Source: Ophiothrix spiculata
Taxonomy: Eukaryota > Echinodermata > Ophiuroidea > Amphilepidida > Ophiotrichidae
Direction: 5' to 3' (one strand)
DNA length: 28,828 bases
Assembly (NCBI GenBank): GCA_000969725.1
Contig: JXSR01S018497.1
Shown one piece after another: positions 1 to 9,120 of the stretch. Each line of letters starts with the position of its first letter. The first letter of the stretch is position 1. The notes beneath the pieces were generated by a model, which worked only from the letters and a program-made list of their open reading frames with translations, ran no database searches and was not told the DNA's origin. The position numbers and the translations under genes were made by a program.

Positions 1-429
1 AAAATATGTACTTTTTGAAATGCTTGTATCTCAAAAACGAGCATGGTGACCTATATTTTTTATTTTAGAATCGTTATCAGCACAAATAAATCTACCAAAT
101 ACTAAATTTAAAAAAAAATAAATGGAGTATTTGCATCTCAGAGAAAACCCCTTAAAATCAATCACGATGTTGTCATCTGACACAGATATACACAATAAAA
201 GTTATTTGCAGTTTACACCATAAAATATTTGGTCATAAATGGGAAAACCCTTTCTTATTTTTTTGGTTGCCATTGTTTTATAGTCAAATAAAATGTTTGC
301 ATGTAACAAAAATGTCAAATATGCTATACTAGACATGTCTGTGCCACAATACAATTTTATCACCTCTAGCTCTGTATATTCAAATGTCAATATGATATCT
401 TAATTATATATAAATATGGGGAATGTTTG
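1..429. other. non-coding AT-rich flank
   Basis: I see no supported gene, RNA or repeat structure here. The sequence is AT-rich with short open frames only, none with coding character. Confidence 0.5.
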
Positions 430-806
430 CATTTACACCCTGGGGTGGCACTCACATGTATGATTAGGGTACCTATATCCAGCAGTTAAAGACCCCTTTT
501 TTCAGGCTTTCAGGCAGCTTATAAGACCCCCATTTTCAGCTTGATTCAGTTCTTTAGACCTGCCTTTTTTTAGGAAATTAGACAATTTTAGCTCCAAGTG
601 CGATAGTTGATCAAGAAATGTTTAAAATTAACAGCTCAGGAGGCTATTTTTAGATAAAATTTCAGTTCACAAGACTCCAAAATCAGTTTGAAAAGGGAAA
701 TATTGTATTCAAAATCAGTTCACCCGACTCTTAATTCGGCAGTTTGAGTCGGACATACTAACCCACTCTCAAATCCCAGTGAAACCCCACCCCCTGGGAT
801 ACACAC
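430..806. repeat. interspersed repeat with CCCTGGGG/CCCCAGGG-type ends
   Basis: The left end contains CCTGGGGTGGCACTCA. The right end, read in reverse complement, begins with a similar CCCAGGGGGTGGGGTTTCA, so the ends are loosely inverted. The inside has repeated phrases of the form 'cagtt ... agaccc'. The same phrases recur at 8524-8870, and similar ends occur at 11649-12832, so this is one dispersed family. I see no transposase or target duplication, and the class is unknown. Confidence 0.5.
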
Positions 807-1238
807 AATACTGGGCTGTACTTGTATTGCAAAATAATTTCAACCAGAACTGTTGATAAAAAAAAATATCCGGAATCAGTTGCGATGATTAGTTGGTAAA
901 GACATGCTTCACATTTTCCATTGGTCTGATCTATACCACAGCTATTATCTCAGAACCAAAGTATTCAGGAACTAGTTTCTGCATCATCATTGCTTGTCAT
1001 GCAAACTAAAATTTTGACTTGCATGAGAAGCTCAAGGCAGCTATCTGCAATAGTGTTTGACCTGAACTGTGATCATTTGATTTATATCTTGTCTAGAGTT
1101 GGTCTACCCATTTGTTGCTCCAGTAGCTTTATCAATAAAGAAAAGAATTGCTGTAAAAATTATGTTGCAAAATGTTCGCATTTGAATACTCAAATAACCA
1201 ATGACATTAATCAACTCATGTCTATTTATTAGTGAACA
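807..1238 (+). other. upstream flank / possible 5' UTR of the LRR-GPCR gene
   Basis: There is no confident gene. An 80-codon open frame (990-1232) ends just before the receptor start codon but has no recognisable domain or coding bias. I treat it as chance or leader sequence. I could not identify a TATA box or initiator with confidence. Confidence 0.3.
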
Positions 1239-1878
1239 ATGGCAGATTTATGGAATCAAAGTTTCGGATTCCTCCTTGCAATTTGTATGACAATCACTAT
1301 CACTGCAGGAGCAATTCATGACAAAGATTTTCTTCACATGGACACTGCTTGTATACCTATTCATATTAACGAATCTGTATCATTCCTACAATCAAAGATA
1401 GATCCGCATTGTCTTCATATTTTTGCTCCAATAAGATCAGGAATATGCATGGATTTACTGCATATCAACTCAACCTGGTCTGTTGACACTGATTTCCTCT
1501 ATGTCCAAACCATCAATCTTTGCCAAAATCTCAATATTTTTGCTATAACAAGCACATCTCGACCATGTAGTGTTTTCTTCGGAACAACATCTCTGGATAT
1601 TTTCTTCAACGGCTCTGTCAATATGACATTTTCCAGTGTTCAAACCTACACAAACACGTCAAGTCTAATCTGCGACCCTGATGAATTTCTGAACCAGAGC
1701 TGTTCTTCTGAGCATTGTTTTGAAGTCACTGACTTTGATGGAGTTTATGTTCTTCCTCAACAAACGATGAGTTTTGATGACCTTGTAGAGCGACATCCTT
1801 CACTCAACATCACTGCTGTTGTTCCAGATGAACGATTTCAAGTTAGTGAAATGCCTCGGATAACTTTGAACACTTCAG
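1239..1878 (+). CDS. LRR-GPCR exon 1: signal peptide and Cys-containing N-terminal ectodomain
   Basis: This is the first coding exon of the receptor. The ATG has a good context (A at -3, G at +4). Residues about 8-24 are a hydrophobic stretch (FGFLLAICMTITITAGA) that fits a signal peptide. The rest, about 185 residues, is an extracellular segment with about a dozen cysteines and many N-glycosylation sequons such as NES, NST, NGS and NTS. I do not recognise it as LDLa, EGF, CUB or any other named module. The exon ends in CAG|GTAAGT, an almost ideal donor, in phase 1. Splicing to 3124 gives a glycine codon and runs straight into the LRRNT cysteine cap, which supports both splice sites. The function of this segment is unknown; a ligand-binding or cap role is inference. 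Confidence 0.75.
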
Positions 1879-1989
1879 GTAAGTTTGTCTTGCAATAGGG
1901 ATATTTGTTATTATTGTCATCGTTGTTGTCATCATCATCATCATTATTATTAATAATTTTACAAGTAAGGCTGATTTAGTGTATTTCTG

Positions 1990-2061
1990 TAAGGGCCAAA
2001 TCATACTCGGCTTCCAAACAAAATTTTTCCAACCAAACATTTGGTCCTGATGTGCTGACAT
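1990..2061 (+). mobile_element. truncated MITE end, same family as 22099-22377
   Basis: TAA followed by GGGCC and a TCGGCTTCCAAACAAAATTT tract matches the reverse complement of the right terminus of the element at 22099-22377 over about 65 bp, with a few mismatches. The opposite terminus is not found in the intron, so this is a solo or deleted copy. Confidence 0.6.
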
Positions 2062-2358
2062 ATATATAGGAAACAAATCGATAGCGCAAGCTGGCAAGTT
2101 CATGTAGAACATCTTTCTTGCATTTATGATAAAGGTATCTTTGGAAATGTCTTTTTCATCTGTGCAATTCCAGATGAACAGCTTCGAAACATGTCCTGAT
2201 AGCTTCTTATCACTGAAGGCAAAATGATTTGGCCAATACTTTGATAGAATTTAGATGACAAATGATGATAATGTTATTGAGCTTTATACATATATGGTGC
2301 ATGACGAGGCTGAATATTCATTTCAGCTGATATCCCGTTTCAGCTGTTTTTAATCCAA

Positions 2359-2420
2359 ATTCGGATACGGGTATCACAATTGTGATATGGAGTATCCGAA
2401 TTCGGATACGTATCCGAATT
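2359..2420. repeat. compound perfect and near-perfect palindromes
   Basis: 2399-2420 is a perfect 22-base palindrome built on ATTCGGATACGTATCCGAAT. It overlaps a 44-base near-palindrome (2359-2402) with arms AATTCGGATAC / GTATCCGAATT and a central ATCACAATTGTGAT. The same 11-base arm occurs four times in alternating orientation. It may be the folded core of a small transposon. It could also be cruciform-prone or a protein-binding array, but no function can be shown. Confidence 0.7.
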
Positions 2421-2824
2421 AGAGTTGCGCCAAACTGATATGCATGATCTAAACTCGAATCTAGGCAAAAAATGTAAAAAATAGTTTTATTATTATATTG
2501 CTAGAAAACAACATCATTTTTAATTGATTTTTGAAATATTACCCTGAAAAACTGCCACATGTCTAAAAGGCGAAAGCTGAAAAAAAATGTGAGTAGAAAC
2601 TGGATTTGACATTCATAATTCTATAATTTATCAAATGAAATAATTTATTAAAAAACCCCAAATTAGAGTAAATATTTTGAAAAAAGTTTTTTTACATATT
2701 TACGTATTCTACCAAGGGTTTGTTTTGAAAAGGGATATTTGTCATTGCACCACAGGTGAAAGTTGATTTGGCCTATACAATTGAAGAGCATACTGTATCT
2801 ATATATACTTAAATGTGACTATTA

Positions 2825-3058
2825 GGCTGCGATCACATAGAACTATACTATTTGGGTATACGGTGCACAATTTTACTTGGGCACGTGTATAGATTCAATC
2901 GAACACATGAATTTGATGCAACCGGGTCACATAATTAAGTATTCAACAAAAAAAACGTACAACTCACCATGCCTGTATAACATAGACACATTGATAAACG
3001 TATAGCGAATACTGTATACGGAATACTGTATACCGTATACTTCTATGTGATAACAGCC
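2825..3058. mobile_element. MITE with ~25-bp inverted ends
   Basis: The left end GGCTGCGATCACATAGAACT pairs with the right end, which in reverse complement reads GGCTGTTATCACATAGAAGT. It is flanked by TTA on the left and TTT on the right, an imperfect three-base target duplication. Near the right end are overlapping 'actgtatacggaat' repeats. It has no coding capacity. Confidence 0.65.
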
Positions 3059-3123
3059 TTTCGGCTTTTGTGAAGGTTGAACAAATTGAATAATTGATGT
3101 CTTCATTTTGTATTCACCAACAG

Positions 3124-4391
3124 GAGAAGTGTGTGTAATCCAATTTCCTGAATGTCCTCAACTCTGCCACTGTGTCTTGTCCAACAAAGACTTCACCATT
3201 GACTGTCAAGGGAGTCCTGTGAAGAAGATCCTGCTCATCTACAAACCATGCAGCAATTTAGCACTTGACATCTCAAAGCGTCATCTTCAAGAAATCACCA
3301 ACTTTACACTGACGTCTGACGTTTCTTATTTTTTAGCATCTCAGAATATGATAGAGGTACTTGAGACTAAACTTTTTGATGGATTGATGCAACTGCAAGT
3401 ATTAGATCTTTCAAATAACAGAATAAGGTATATCAAAAACGGAACATTCGCAGATCTTGGGAATTTACGGCACTTATGTCTTGATGGAAATATGTTGACA
3501 GTTCTTAAGGCAAATATGTTTGCTGGTTTGCAAAGCTTAGAAATTTTATCTGTAAAAAAGAATTTAATCACCAGTGTAGCATCCAATACATTTGCAACTA
3601 ATGTAAATTTAAAGATATTGTCTCTAGGTAAAAATCAGATGATGGAGGTTTCTTTTAAATCAATTCTCAAAAACATTTGCATCTTGGATTTAAGTTTCAA
3701 TCAAATTAAAATGATAAGCAAAACATCAAACCTTACCAATGTCACTCATATGTATCTTCAAAACAATTTGCTTAATGAATTTGATCAATTATTCCTCCCC
3801 AATTTGCAAGTACTTGATCTATCCCAGAATGAATTACTTTCATTACCAGTCTCAATTTCCAATACACATGATTTAGTAAGATTTTATTGCCAAAGCAACA
3901 GCTTGCAAGATGTTTCCATACATACAACACTGATACTAAAACATTTGCATGTTCTGTTTATAAATAATAATTTGCTACAAACATTGACATCATTGACTTT
4001 TCACTTTTTGGATAATCTATATGAGCTTAAGTTGAATGGAAACATGCTTTCTGATCTTGAAGAAAAATTATTCCAAGGATTACAAGGACTGGTTTATCTT
4101 GACCTGAGTTCCAATAATCTAAAATCATTGCTATCGGGTATATTTACCAACCTCACCAATTTGAAGAAACTCTGGCTGTATGACAATTTCATATTAGAAC
4201 TTGATACAAATTTATTCCAAGGGTTACGTAATTTAACCGATCTTTACATGCACTCAAACAAGATCACATCATTGCCGTTAGGTATATTTGCCAACCTCAC
4301 CAATGTGAACAAGGTCTTCTTGTATGACAATGCTATTTTAGAACTTGATGTAAATATATTCCAAGGGTTGCATAAACTTACCAATTTAAAC
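3124..4391 (+). CDS. LRR-GPCR exon 2, part 1: LRRNT cap and LRRs 1-16
   Basis: The acceptor AG is at 3122-3123. The first residues form an LRR N-terminal cysteine cap (pattern C-x5-ECPQLCHC, then a further Cys). About 16 leucine-rich repeats of 21-24 residues follow. The first ten are diverged (for example LQVLDLSNNRIRYIKNGTF). From about 4046 the repeats become regular, alternating an LxLYDNxIxELDxNIFQGL type with an LxxNxLTSLPxGIFANL type. The frame closes at TAA 4392-4394 in the middle of an LRR, after HKLTNLN. The next repeat half continues at once in another frame, so this stop comes from an indel and is not a natural end. LRR ectodomains of this kind bind extracellular ligands. Confidence 0.8.
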
Positions 4392-6123
4392 TAAATAATT
4401 TAACATCACTACCGTTAGGTATATTTGCCAACCTCACCATTTTGAGAGTGGTTACTTTGTATGACAATTTGATTTCAGAACTTGATGCAAATATATTTCA
4501 AGGGTTGCATAAACTCAGCTTTCTATCCCTAGGCTCAAATAATCTTACATATTTGCCATCAGGTATTTTTACAAATCTCACCAATTTGAATACAGTCAGA
4601 CTGAATGACAATTTGATTTCAGAACTTGATGTTAATATTTTCAAAGGGTTACACAATTTATTATCTGTGTCTTTACAGTCCAACAGACTATCCTCATTGC
4701 CATCAGGTATATTTGCCAACCTCACAAATTTGAGAAAGATCTGGCTCTATGGGAATATGATATCAGAACTTGGTGATACTATGTTTCAAGGGTTGTATGA
4801 ATTAAGAATTCTAGTTTTGCATACAAATAAACTAACATCATTACCATTAGACATATTTGCTAACCTCATTAATTTGAATAAACTTTGGCTGTATGACAAC
4901 TTGATTTCGGAACTTAATGTAAATATATTTCAAGGGTTGCCACATTTAACTGATCTTTACCTTAACACAAATAATTTAACATCATTGCCATCAGGTATAT
5001 TTACTAACCTCGTCAATTTGCACACTGTCTGGCTGTTTGAAAATTTTATTTCAGAACTTGATGGAAGTTTATTCCAAGGACTACATAAATTAATAGTAAT
5101 ATCACTTCATACAAACAAATTGATATCATTACCAAGAGGCACATTTGACAACCCAGAATTGGCTAGTTTAAATCTGAGTGCAAATCATTTAACTTCATTG
5201 CCATCTGGTATATTTGCCAGTCTCACCAATTTACAAGAAGTCTGGCTGAATGACAATTTGATTTCAGAACTTGATCCAAATATATTTCAAGGGTTATATG
5301 ATTTGAGCTTTCTATCACTAGCCTCAAATAATCTTATATCATTGCCATCTGGTATATTTGCCAACCTTATCAATTTGAGAGAGGTCAGGCTGTATGACAA
5401 TTTGATTTCAGAACTTGATGCAAATTTATTCCAAGGGTTACACAAATTAGAAACTCTAGCTTTGCATACAAACAAACTATTGTCATTACCATCAGGTATA
5501 TTTGCCAACCTCACCAATTTAAGTGAGGTTTGGCTGTATGAGAATATTATATCAGAACTTGATGAAAATATATTTCACGGGTTACATAAACTAAGTTTTC
5601 TATCACTGGCCTCAAATAGTCTGACATCATTGCCATCAGGTATATTTGCCAACCTCACCAATTTGAATGAGGTTGTACTATATGACAATTTGATTTCTGA
5701 ACTTGATGGAGATATATTTCAAGACTTACATGAATTGACCAAGATATCACTGCCTAAAAACAAATTAACATCGTTATCACCACATATTTTTGCCAACCTC
5801 ACCAAAATAAGCATGATCTGGCTATATGATAATTTGATTTCAGAACTTGCCGTGGACATATTCCAAGGGTTGCATAAGCTATCCGGTCTGTACTTGCACT
5901 CAAATTATCTAACATCATTGCCACCAGGTATATTTGCCAACCTCACCATCTTAAAAACACTTTTACTGGATGACAATTTGATTTCACAACTTGATTCAAA
6001 TATATTCCAAGGTTTGCATGAATTAAGATTTCTGGCTTTGGGTACAAACAGGCTATCACATTGCCAGCAGGTATATTTGCCAACCTCACCAATTTGCGAC
6101 AGATCTGGCTGTATTACAATATG
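4046..6123 (+). repeat. 144-bp tandem array encoding paired LRRs
   Basis: The same codon position (third base before the conserved ATT-TCA of 'LISEL') falls at 4046, 4190, 4334, 4471, 4615, 4759, 4903, 5047, 5260, 5404, 5548, 5692, 5836, 5980 and 6123. Spacing is 144 bp except at three steps: 137 (7 bp lost), 213 (one extra 69-bp single LRR at about 5116-5190), and 143 (1 bp lost). Each 144-bp unit codes one 'SLPSGIFANL' and one 'LISELDxNIFQGL' LRR. This points to growth of the ectodomain by unequal exchange of two-LRR units inside one exon. Confidence 0.9.
4394..6058 (+). CDS. LRR-GPCR exon 2, part 2: LRRs 16-39 (second frame)
   Basis: This continues the same LRR array in frame +2. It opens with the second half of the broken repeat (NNLTSLPLGIFANL), and about 22 complete LRRs follow. 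Typical alternating motifs are SLPSGIFANLTNL and LYDNLISELDANIFQGLHKL. Repeat 26 is short and irregular (SLPRGTFDNPELASLNLS), marking the extra 69-bp unit. There is no ATG of its own at the start, so it is not a separate gene. It ends in 'NRLS' at a second frame break. Every repeat keeps its consensus Leu, Asn and Phe positions, so the lesions are recent or artefactual. Confidence 0.8.
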
Positions 6124-7455
6124 ATTTCAGAACTTGGTTTGAACACATTTCAAGGATTGCATAAACTGGAGGTCCTAATTTTACACCACAATGAATTAAC
6201 AGAATTACAATCGTTGTCTACTAATCTTCCAAGCTTGGTTGCACTTGATCTGAGTTCAAACAATATTCAAGTGTTACACAGACAAAGTTTTTACACAATG
6301 AAAAAGCTGAAATTCCTTGATTTAGCTCTTAACGATATATCTTTCATACGTGTAGACTTCTTTGAAGGCCTCAGTAATGACACATATGTTTCAGTTGATG
6401 AAAGTGGAATTTGTTGTTTCATGTCTGACTATCAACAAGATCAGTGCAAACCACTTCATGTGGTCTCAAAGTCAGAATACTTAACATGTAAGCAGCTTCT
6501 TAGTAACAATTGGATAAGGAGTTCCATGTGGATAATTGGTATTTGTACTTTGTTGTCAAATATGTTTGTCATAGTGTATGGTTGTTTAGAGTTGCGTGGT
6601 TATCACAAGTACCCAGATAAACTCCCACAAATTTTACTTATAACAAATTTAGCCCTGGCTGATTTTATCATGGGAATTTATATGGTCATTATTGCATTTG
6701 CTGACTTATCATTTGGTCATCATTTTCCATTGAAAGCAGAACAGTGGCGCAGCAGTTTGACATGCAAAGTGGCAGGTTTTATGGCAATCTTGTCTGGTGA
6801 AGCTTCACTCTTCTTTTTAGCTTTAATAAGTATTGAAAGGCTTTCAGCTTTCATCTGGCTAAGGCCAAGGATTTTCCCGAGACACAGGTGGAAAGTTATA
6901 TTAATAGCAATTGTTTGGATTGTGTCAATTGTTTGTAGTTTGATACCGTCAATTTTCAGAACTGAAAATCACTACTTTTACGATGTTTCTGAAGTGTGCA
7001 TCGGCCTCCCTCTTGCACGAGATGTGATCTACACAATAAAGCAAGAATCACAAAATGTATCCTATGATACCATTGACAGGGCAGATGATGTTATGTATTT
7101 TGAAACCATTGTGTCCTCAAACTCTACCAAAGGTCCTCTGTATTCAACTGTTTTGTTTCTAGGTCTGAACCTACTAAGTTGTTCAGTGATTGTGTTCTGC
7201 TATATTTCTATATTCATAATTGTCGTCTACTATGGCCACAGATACAAACTTCGTATGCATACTAACTTCTTAACGAGAATCAAGATGCAGCATCGCCTTT
7301 TCATGGAACTAAGAATGACTTTCAAAATTGGTCTGGTAGTGTTAACAGACCTGGCATGTTGGCTGCCTATTATTTATATAGGTATTATGGTACAAATGAA
7401 GAAAATGACCATATCACCGGATATTTTTGCATGGTTTGTAGCCTTTATATTACCC
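6061..7455 (+). CDS. LRR-GPCR exon 2, part 3: last LRRs, Cys hinge and TM1-TM7
   Basis: In frame +1 it resumes with LPAGIFANL. Four more LRRs follow, then a cysteine hinge (GICCFMSDYQQDQC) like the CC-x-C hinge of LGR/RXFP receptors, then a class A rhodopsin-like bundle. TM1 is about 6523-6595. TM2 (NLALADFIMGIYMVIIA) is about 6640-6705. TM3 runs from C-K-V-AGFMAILSGEASLFFL to ISIERL near 6843. TM4 is about 6890-6957, TM5 about 7138-7240, TM6 (LACWLPIIYIG) about 7321-7395, and TM7 starts at FAWFVAFILP. TM2, the first loop with a conserved Trp and the TM3 Cys, and 'LSGEAS' are hallmarks of relaxin-receptor/GRL101-type LGRs. The DRY position reads ERL, which is unusual. At 7456 the frame breaks inside TM7. 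Left uncorrected, the frame runs to TAG 7501-7503 with a nonsense end. Confidence 0.8.
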
Positions 7456-7456
7456 T

Positions 7457-7603
7457 ATAAATCCCTTGATCTATGGCGTATGGCACATCTTGTCAAGACG
7501 TAGGTGGTGGAATATACTGAGAAGGCGCAGGGATGGTGCTTACGATGGTGATCGTGAGCGCAGGGGACTCACGTACCGTCGCCTAGCTGAAACACGTCTT
7601 TGA
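7457..7603 (+). CDS. LRR-GPCR exon 2, part 4: NPxxY motif and cytoplasmic tail
   Basis: Frame +2 from 7457 reads INPLIYGVWHILSRRRWW and continues to TGA at 7601-7603. INPLIYG is the TM7 NPxxY motif, and the following RRRWW and RRRRDG clusters suit helix 8 and a basic tail. In related receptors TM7 reads LP-I-N-x-x-x-NP. Here LP is followed by one extra base and then INP, so about four residues are missing and the frame has moved by one, most simply about 11 bp lost. The short tail of about 35 residues is typical of GRL101-like receptors. Confidence 0.75.
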   Translation: MNPLIYGVWHILSRRRWWNILRRRRDGAYDGDRERRGLTYRRLAETRL

Positions 7604-7912
7604 GATGGGCAACCGATAATGAAAGACTCTATGGATCCATTCTGCATTGCTGATTGATCAGTGATTTAAATGGGCAAAATGGTTCACTATGCCATTATAC
7701 AGTGTTCCATGGTCTTTGCTGATATGATAATTATATTTTATTCTGATGATGATCCTGCATCACACTCTACCTGCTCTGACTGAGCTGTGGTCTATATTCT
7801 ATTATATACGGCATGAAAACATTCTTGTCATTCGATTGGTTGACACTGCATTAGACTGTCAAAAATATTTGGTATATTTCCTGCTTGACATCATAGCCGG
7901 GCATTTTTTGTC

Positions 7913-7918
7913 AATAAA
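7913..7918 (+). terminator. candidate polyadenylation signal of the LRR-GPCR gene
   Basis: AATAAA lies 310 bp after the TGA and is followed within 25 bp by the GT-rich stretch tgtgatattgccctggtgtg. A hairpin (7924-7935 with 7950-7961, GATATTGCCCTG/CAGGGCGATATC) overlaps that stretch. It is the first good AATAAA downstream of the stop; use is inferred. Confidence 0.4.
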
Positions 7919-7961
7919 GATGTGATATTGCCCTGGTGTGACATCACTGCAGGGCGATATC

Positions 7962-8523
7962 AGTTTTTTTACAAACATAACGCCCAAGAAGGTTTGTTTA
8001 CGTTCTGACATGTTCGTCTTGCCGTAGCGTAGTTTCATGAAATAAAAAAAATTGACAAGATGAATGAGTTCAAACAATTGATGGATGAATTGACTGCTTT
8101 TTACCCAGCTGTCGGAAATCCTCAAGCGCTGCTTGCATTTGGCAAGAGCTAGGCCTAGGCTAGGCTAAGCATGCACAGTAAGCTTAACTCAGTATGCACT
8201 TTTATCAAGTGAGTTTACACAAGTTATCAAATGACAAGAATATTTTTATACGGTATATAAAACAAATATTTACTGCTCTTTGTTCGAGCAATTGTGCAAA
8301 ATATCTAGCCTCGGTGACTGGAGACCGTGGGCCTACTATTGCCCCCACCTTCAGTCAACGATTCAAGAAATTGAAATGACCAGATTTTTATTAGCCCTGT
8401 GGCAATACAGGAACTACAAGAAAAAATATGCTGACTTTTATGATCCAGAATTATATTTCTGTGGATGACTATGTCATGACACAAATTTACATGGTCTTGC
8501 TGATTATTATTTATTAAAGACTG
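7962..8523. other. intergenic, no gene seen
   Basis: Several short frames overlap here without coding character. A CTAGGC-rich stretch (8149-8167, ctaggcctaggctaggct) is a short imperfect tandem repeat. Confidence 0.4.
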
Positions 8524-8870
8524 CCTGGGGTCACTTACATTGATGGAAAGTAAGACCGCGATCAAAACCCCTTTTCAAGCCTCCTCCTTCGCTCCCCAAG
8601 ATGCCCATTGCAGGGTTATTTCAGTTCCGAAGACACCCATTGTCAAAGAAAATGACTAAAAATGAGTTTTATTAGGTTTCAACCTAATTTTAGCAATAAG
8701 TGATATTTTTATGGGAAAAAAAGCAGTTCCTGAGACCTCAAGGAGGACAAAAATCAGTTCCATAGATCCTAACTTTGACCAAAAATCAGTTCCGCAAGAC
8801 CCTGTGTTGGACATCGCGTGCGGCACATACCTTTCAAAAATATTTTGAGTACCCCGCCCCCTCCCGGAAG
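8524..8870. repeat. interspersed repeat, same family as 430-806
   Basis: The left end GCCTGGGGTCACTTACATTG and the right end CCCCGCCCCCTCCCGG are roughly inverted GC-rich tips. The inside repeats phrases such as 'cagttcc...gaccc' and ends in 'ggcacatacct', as in the related copy. There is no coding capacity, and I could not assign a class. Confidence 0.5.
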
Positions 8871-9120
8871 ACTGCCTCCTTTAATAAATTACTTTGAATA
8901 TCAGTTTTGAGAGAATGTATTTTGTTTCCCATAAATATGCATGTACCATTAGGCTGTTGAAATTAATTGGGTATACAGATGTGCGGCCAAAAACCAACAA
9001 TGTGTACATTTTGTTTTGACCCTTTTTATTTTACAATTTTTTGTCCCTTAGTTACCTTTACCTGGAAGTCATCACATTTAAGTTTGAATTACAATGTATG
9101 TGGTTCATGTACAGTTAGGT

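Larger units (their letters stand above)
1879..3123 (+). other. phase-1 intron of the LRR-GPCR gene
   Basis: It begins GTAAGT and ends in tattcaccaacAG. Exon 1 leaves one base of a codon and exon 2 supplies two, so the frame is kept. It holds a CAT/ATT triplet-rich stretch near 1915-1955, a transposon end (1990-2061), a long palindrome (2359-2420) and a MITE (2825-3058). The MITE ends about 65 bp before the acceptor. Confidence 0.75.
1239..7603 (+). pseudogene. relaxin-receptor/GRL101-like LRR-GPCR gene, broken by three frameshifts
   Basis: All parts of one receptor are present and in order: signal peptide, unrecognised Cys ectodomain, LRRNT, about 43 LRRs, hinge, 7TM and tail, about 1,700 residues in all. 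Three indels interrupt it: 7 bp lost near 4391, 1 bp lost at 6056-6060, and a net shift at 7456 in TM7. Their sum does not restore the frame. As written it could give only a secreted N-terminal LRR fragment ending at 4391. Every LRR and TM consensus position away from the breaks is kept, so either the loss is very recent or the assembly has errors. Consensus errors rarely remove 7 or 11 bases, which favours true mutation, or collapse of tandem units for the first one. RXFP/LGR receptors usually have 10-17 LRRs, so this is unusually long. Confidence 0.6.

Noticed and set aside
990..1232. 80-codon frame just upstream of the receptor
   Set aside because: No domain, no signal, no splice logic; kept only as possible leader sequence.
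1843..2112. 89-codon minus-strand frame over the exon 1 donor
   Set aside because: It is the shadow of exon 1 plus a triplet repeat (poly-Met/Thr), with no domain.
2825..3058. CRISPR-like or iterated regulatory array from the 'actgtatacggaat' repeats
   Set aside because: Only two or three overlapping copies, at the end of a MITE; no spacer structure, and the genome is eukaryotic.
4391..4442. An intron to explain the first frame change
   Set aside because: No GT-AG pair fits, and the 137-bp step against 144 shows a simple 7-bp loss.
4498..5517. Minus-strand frames of 75-81 codons over the LRR array
   Set aside because: They recur with the 144-bp repeat and are antisense shadows of the LRR coding sequence.
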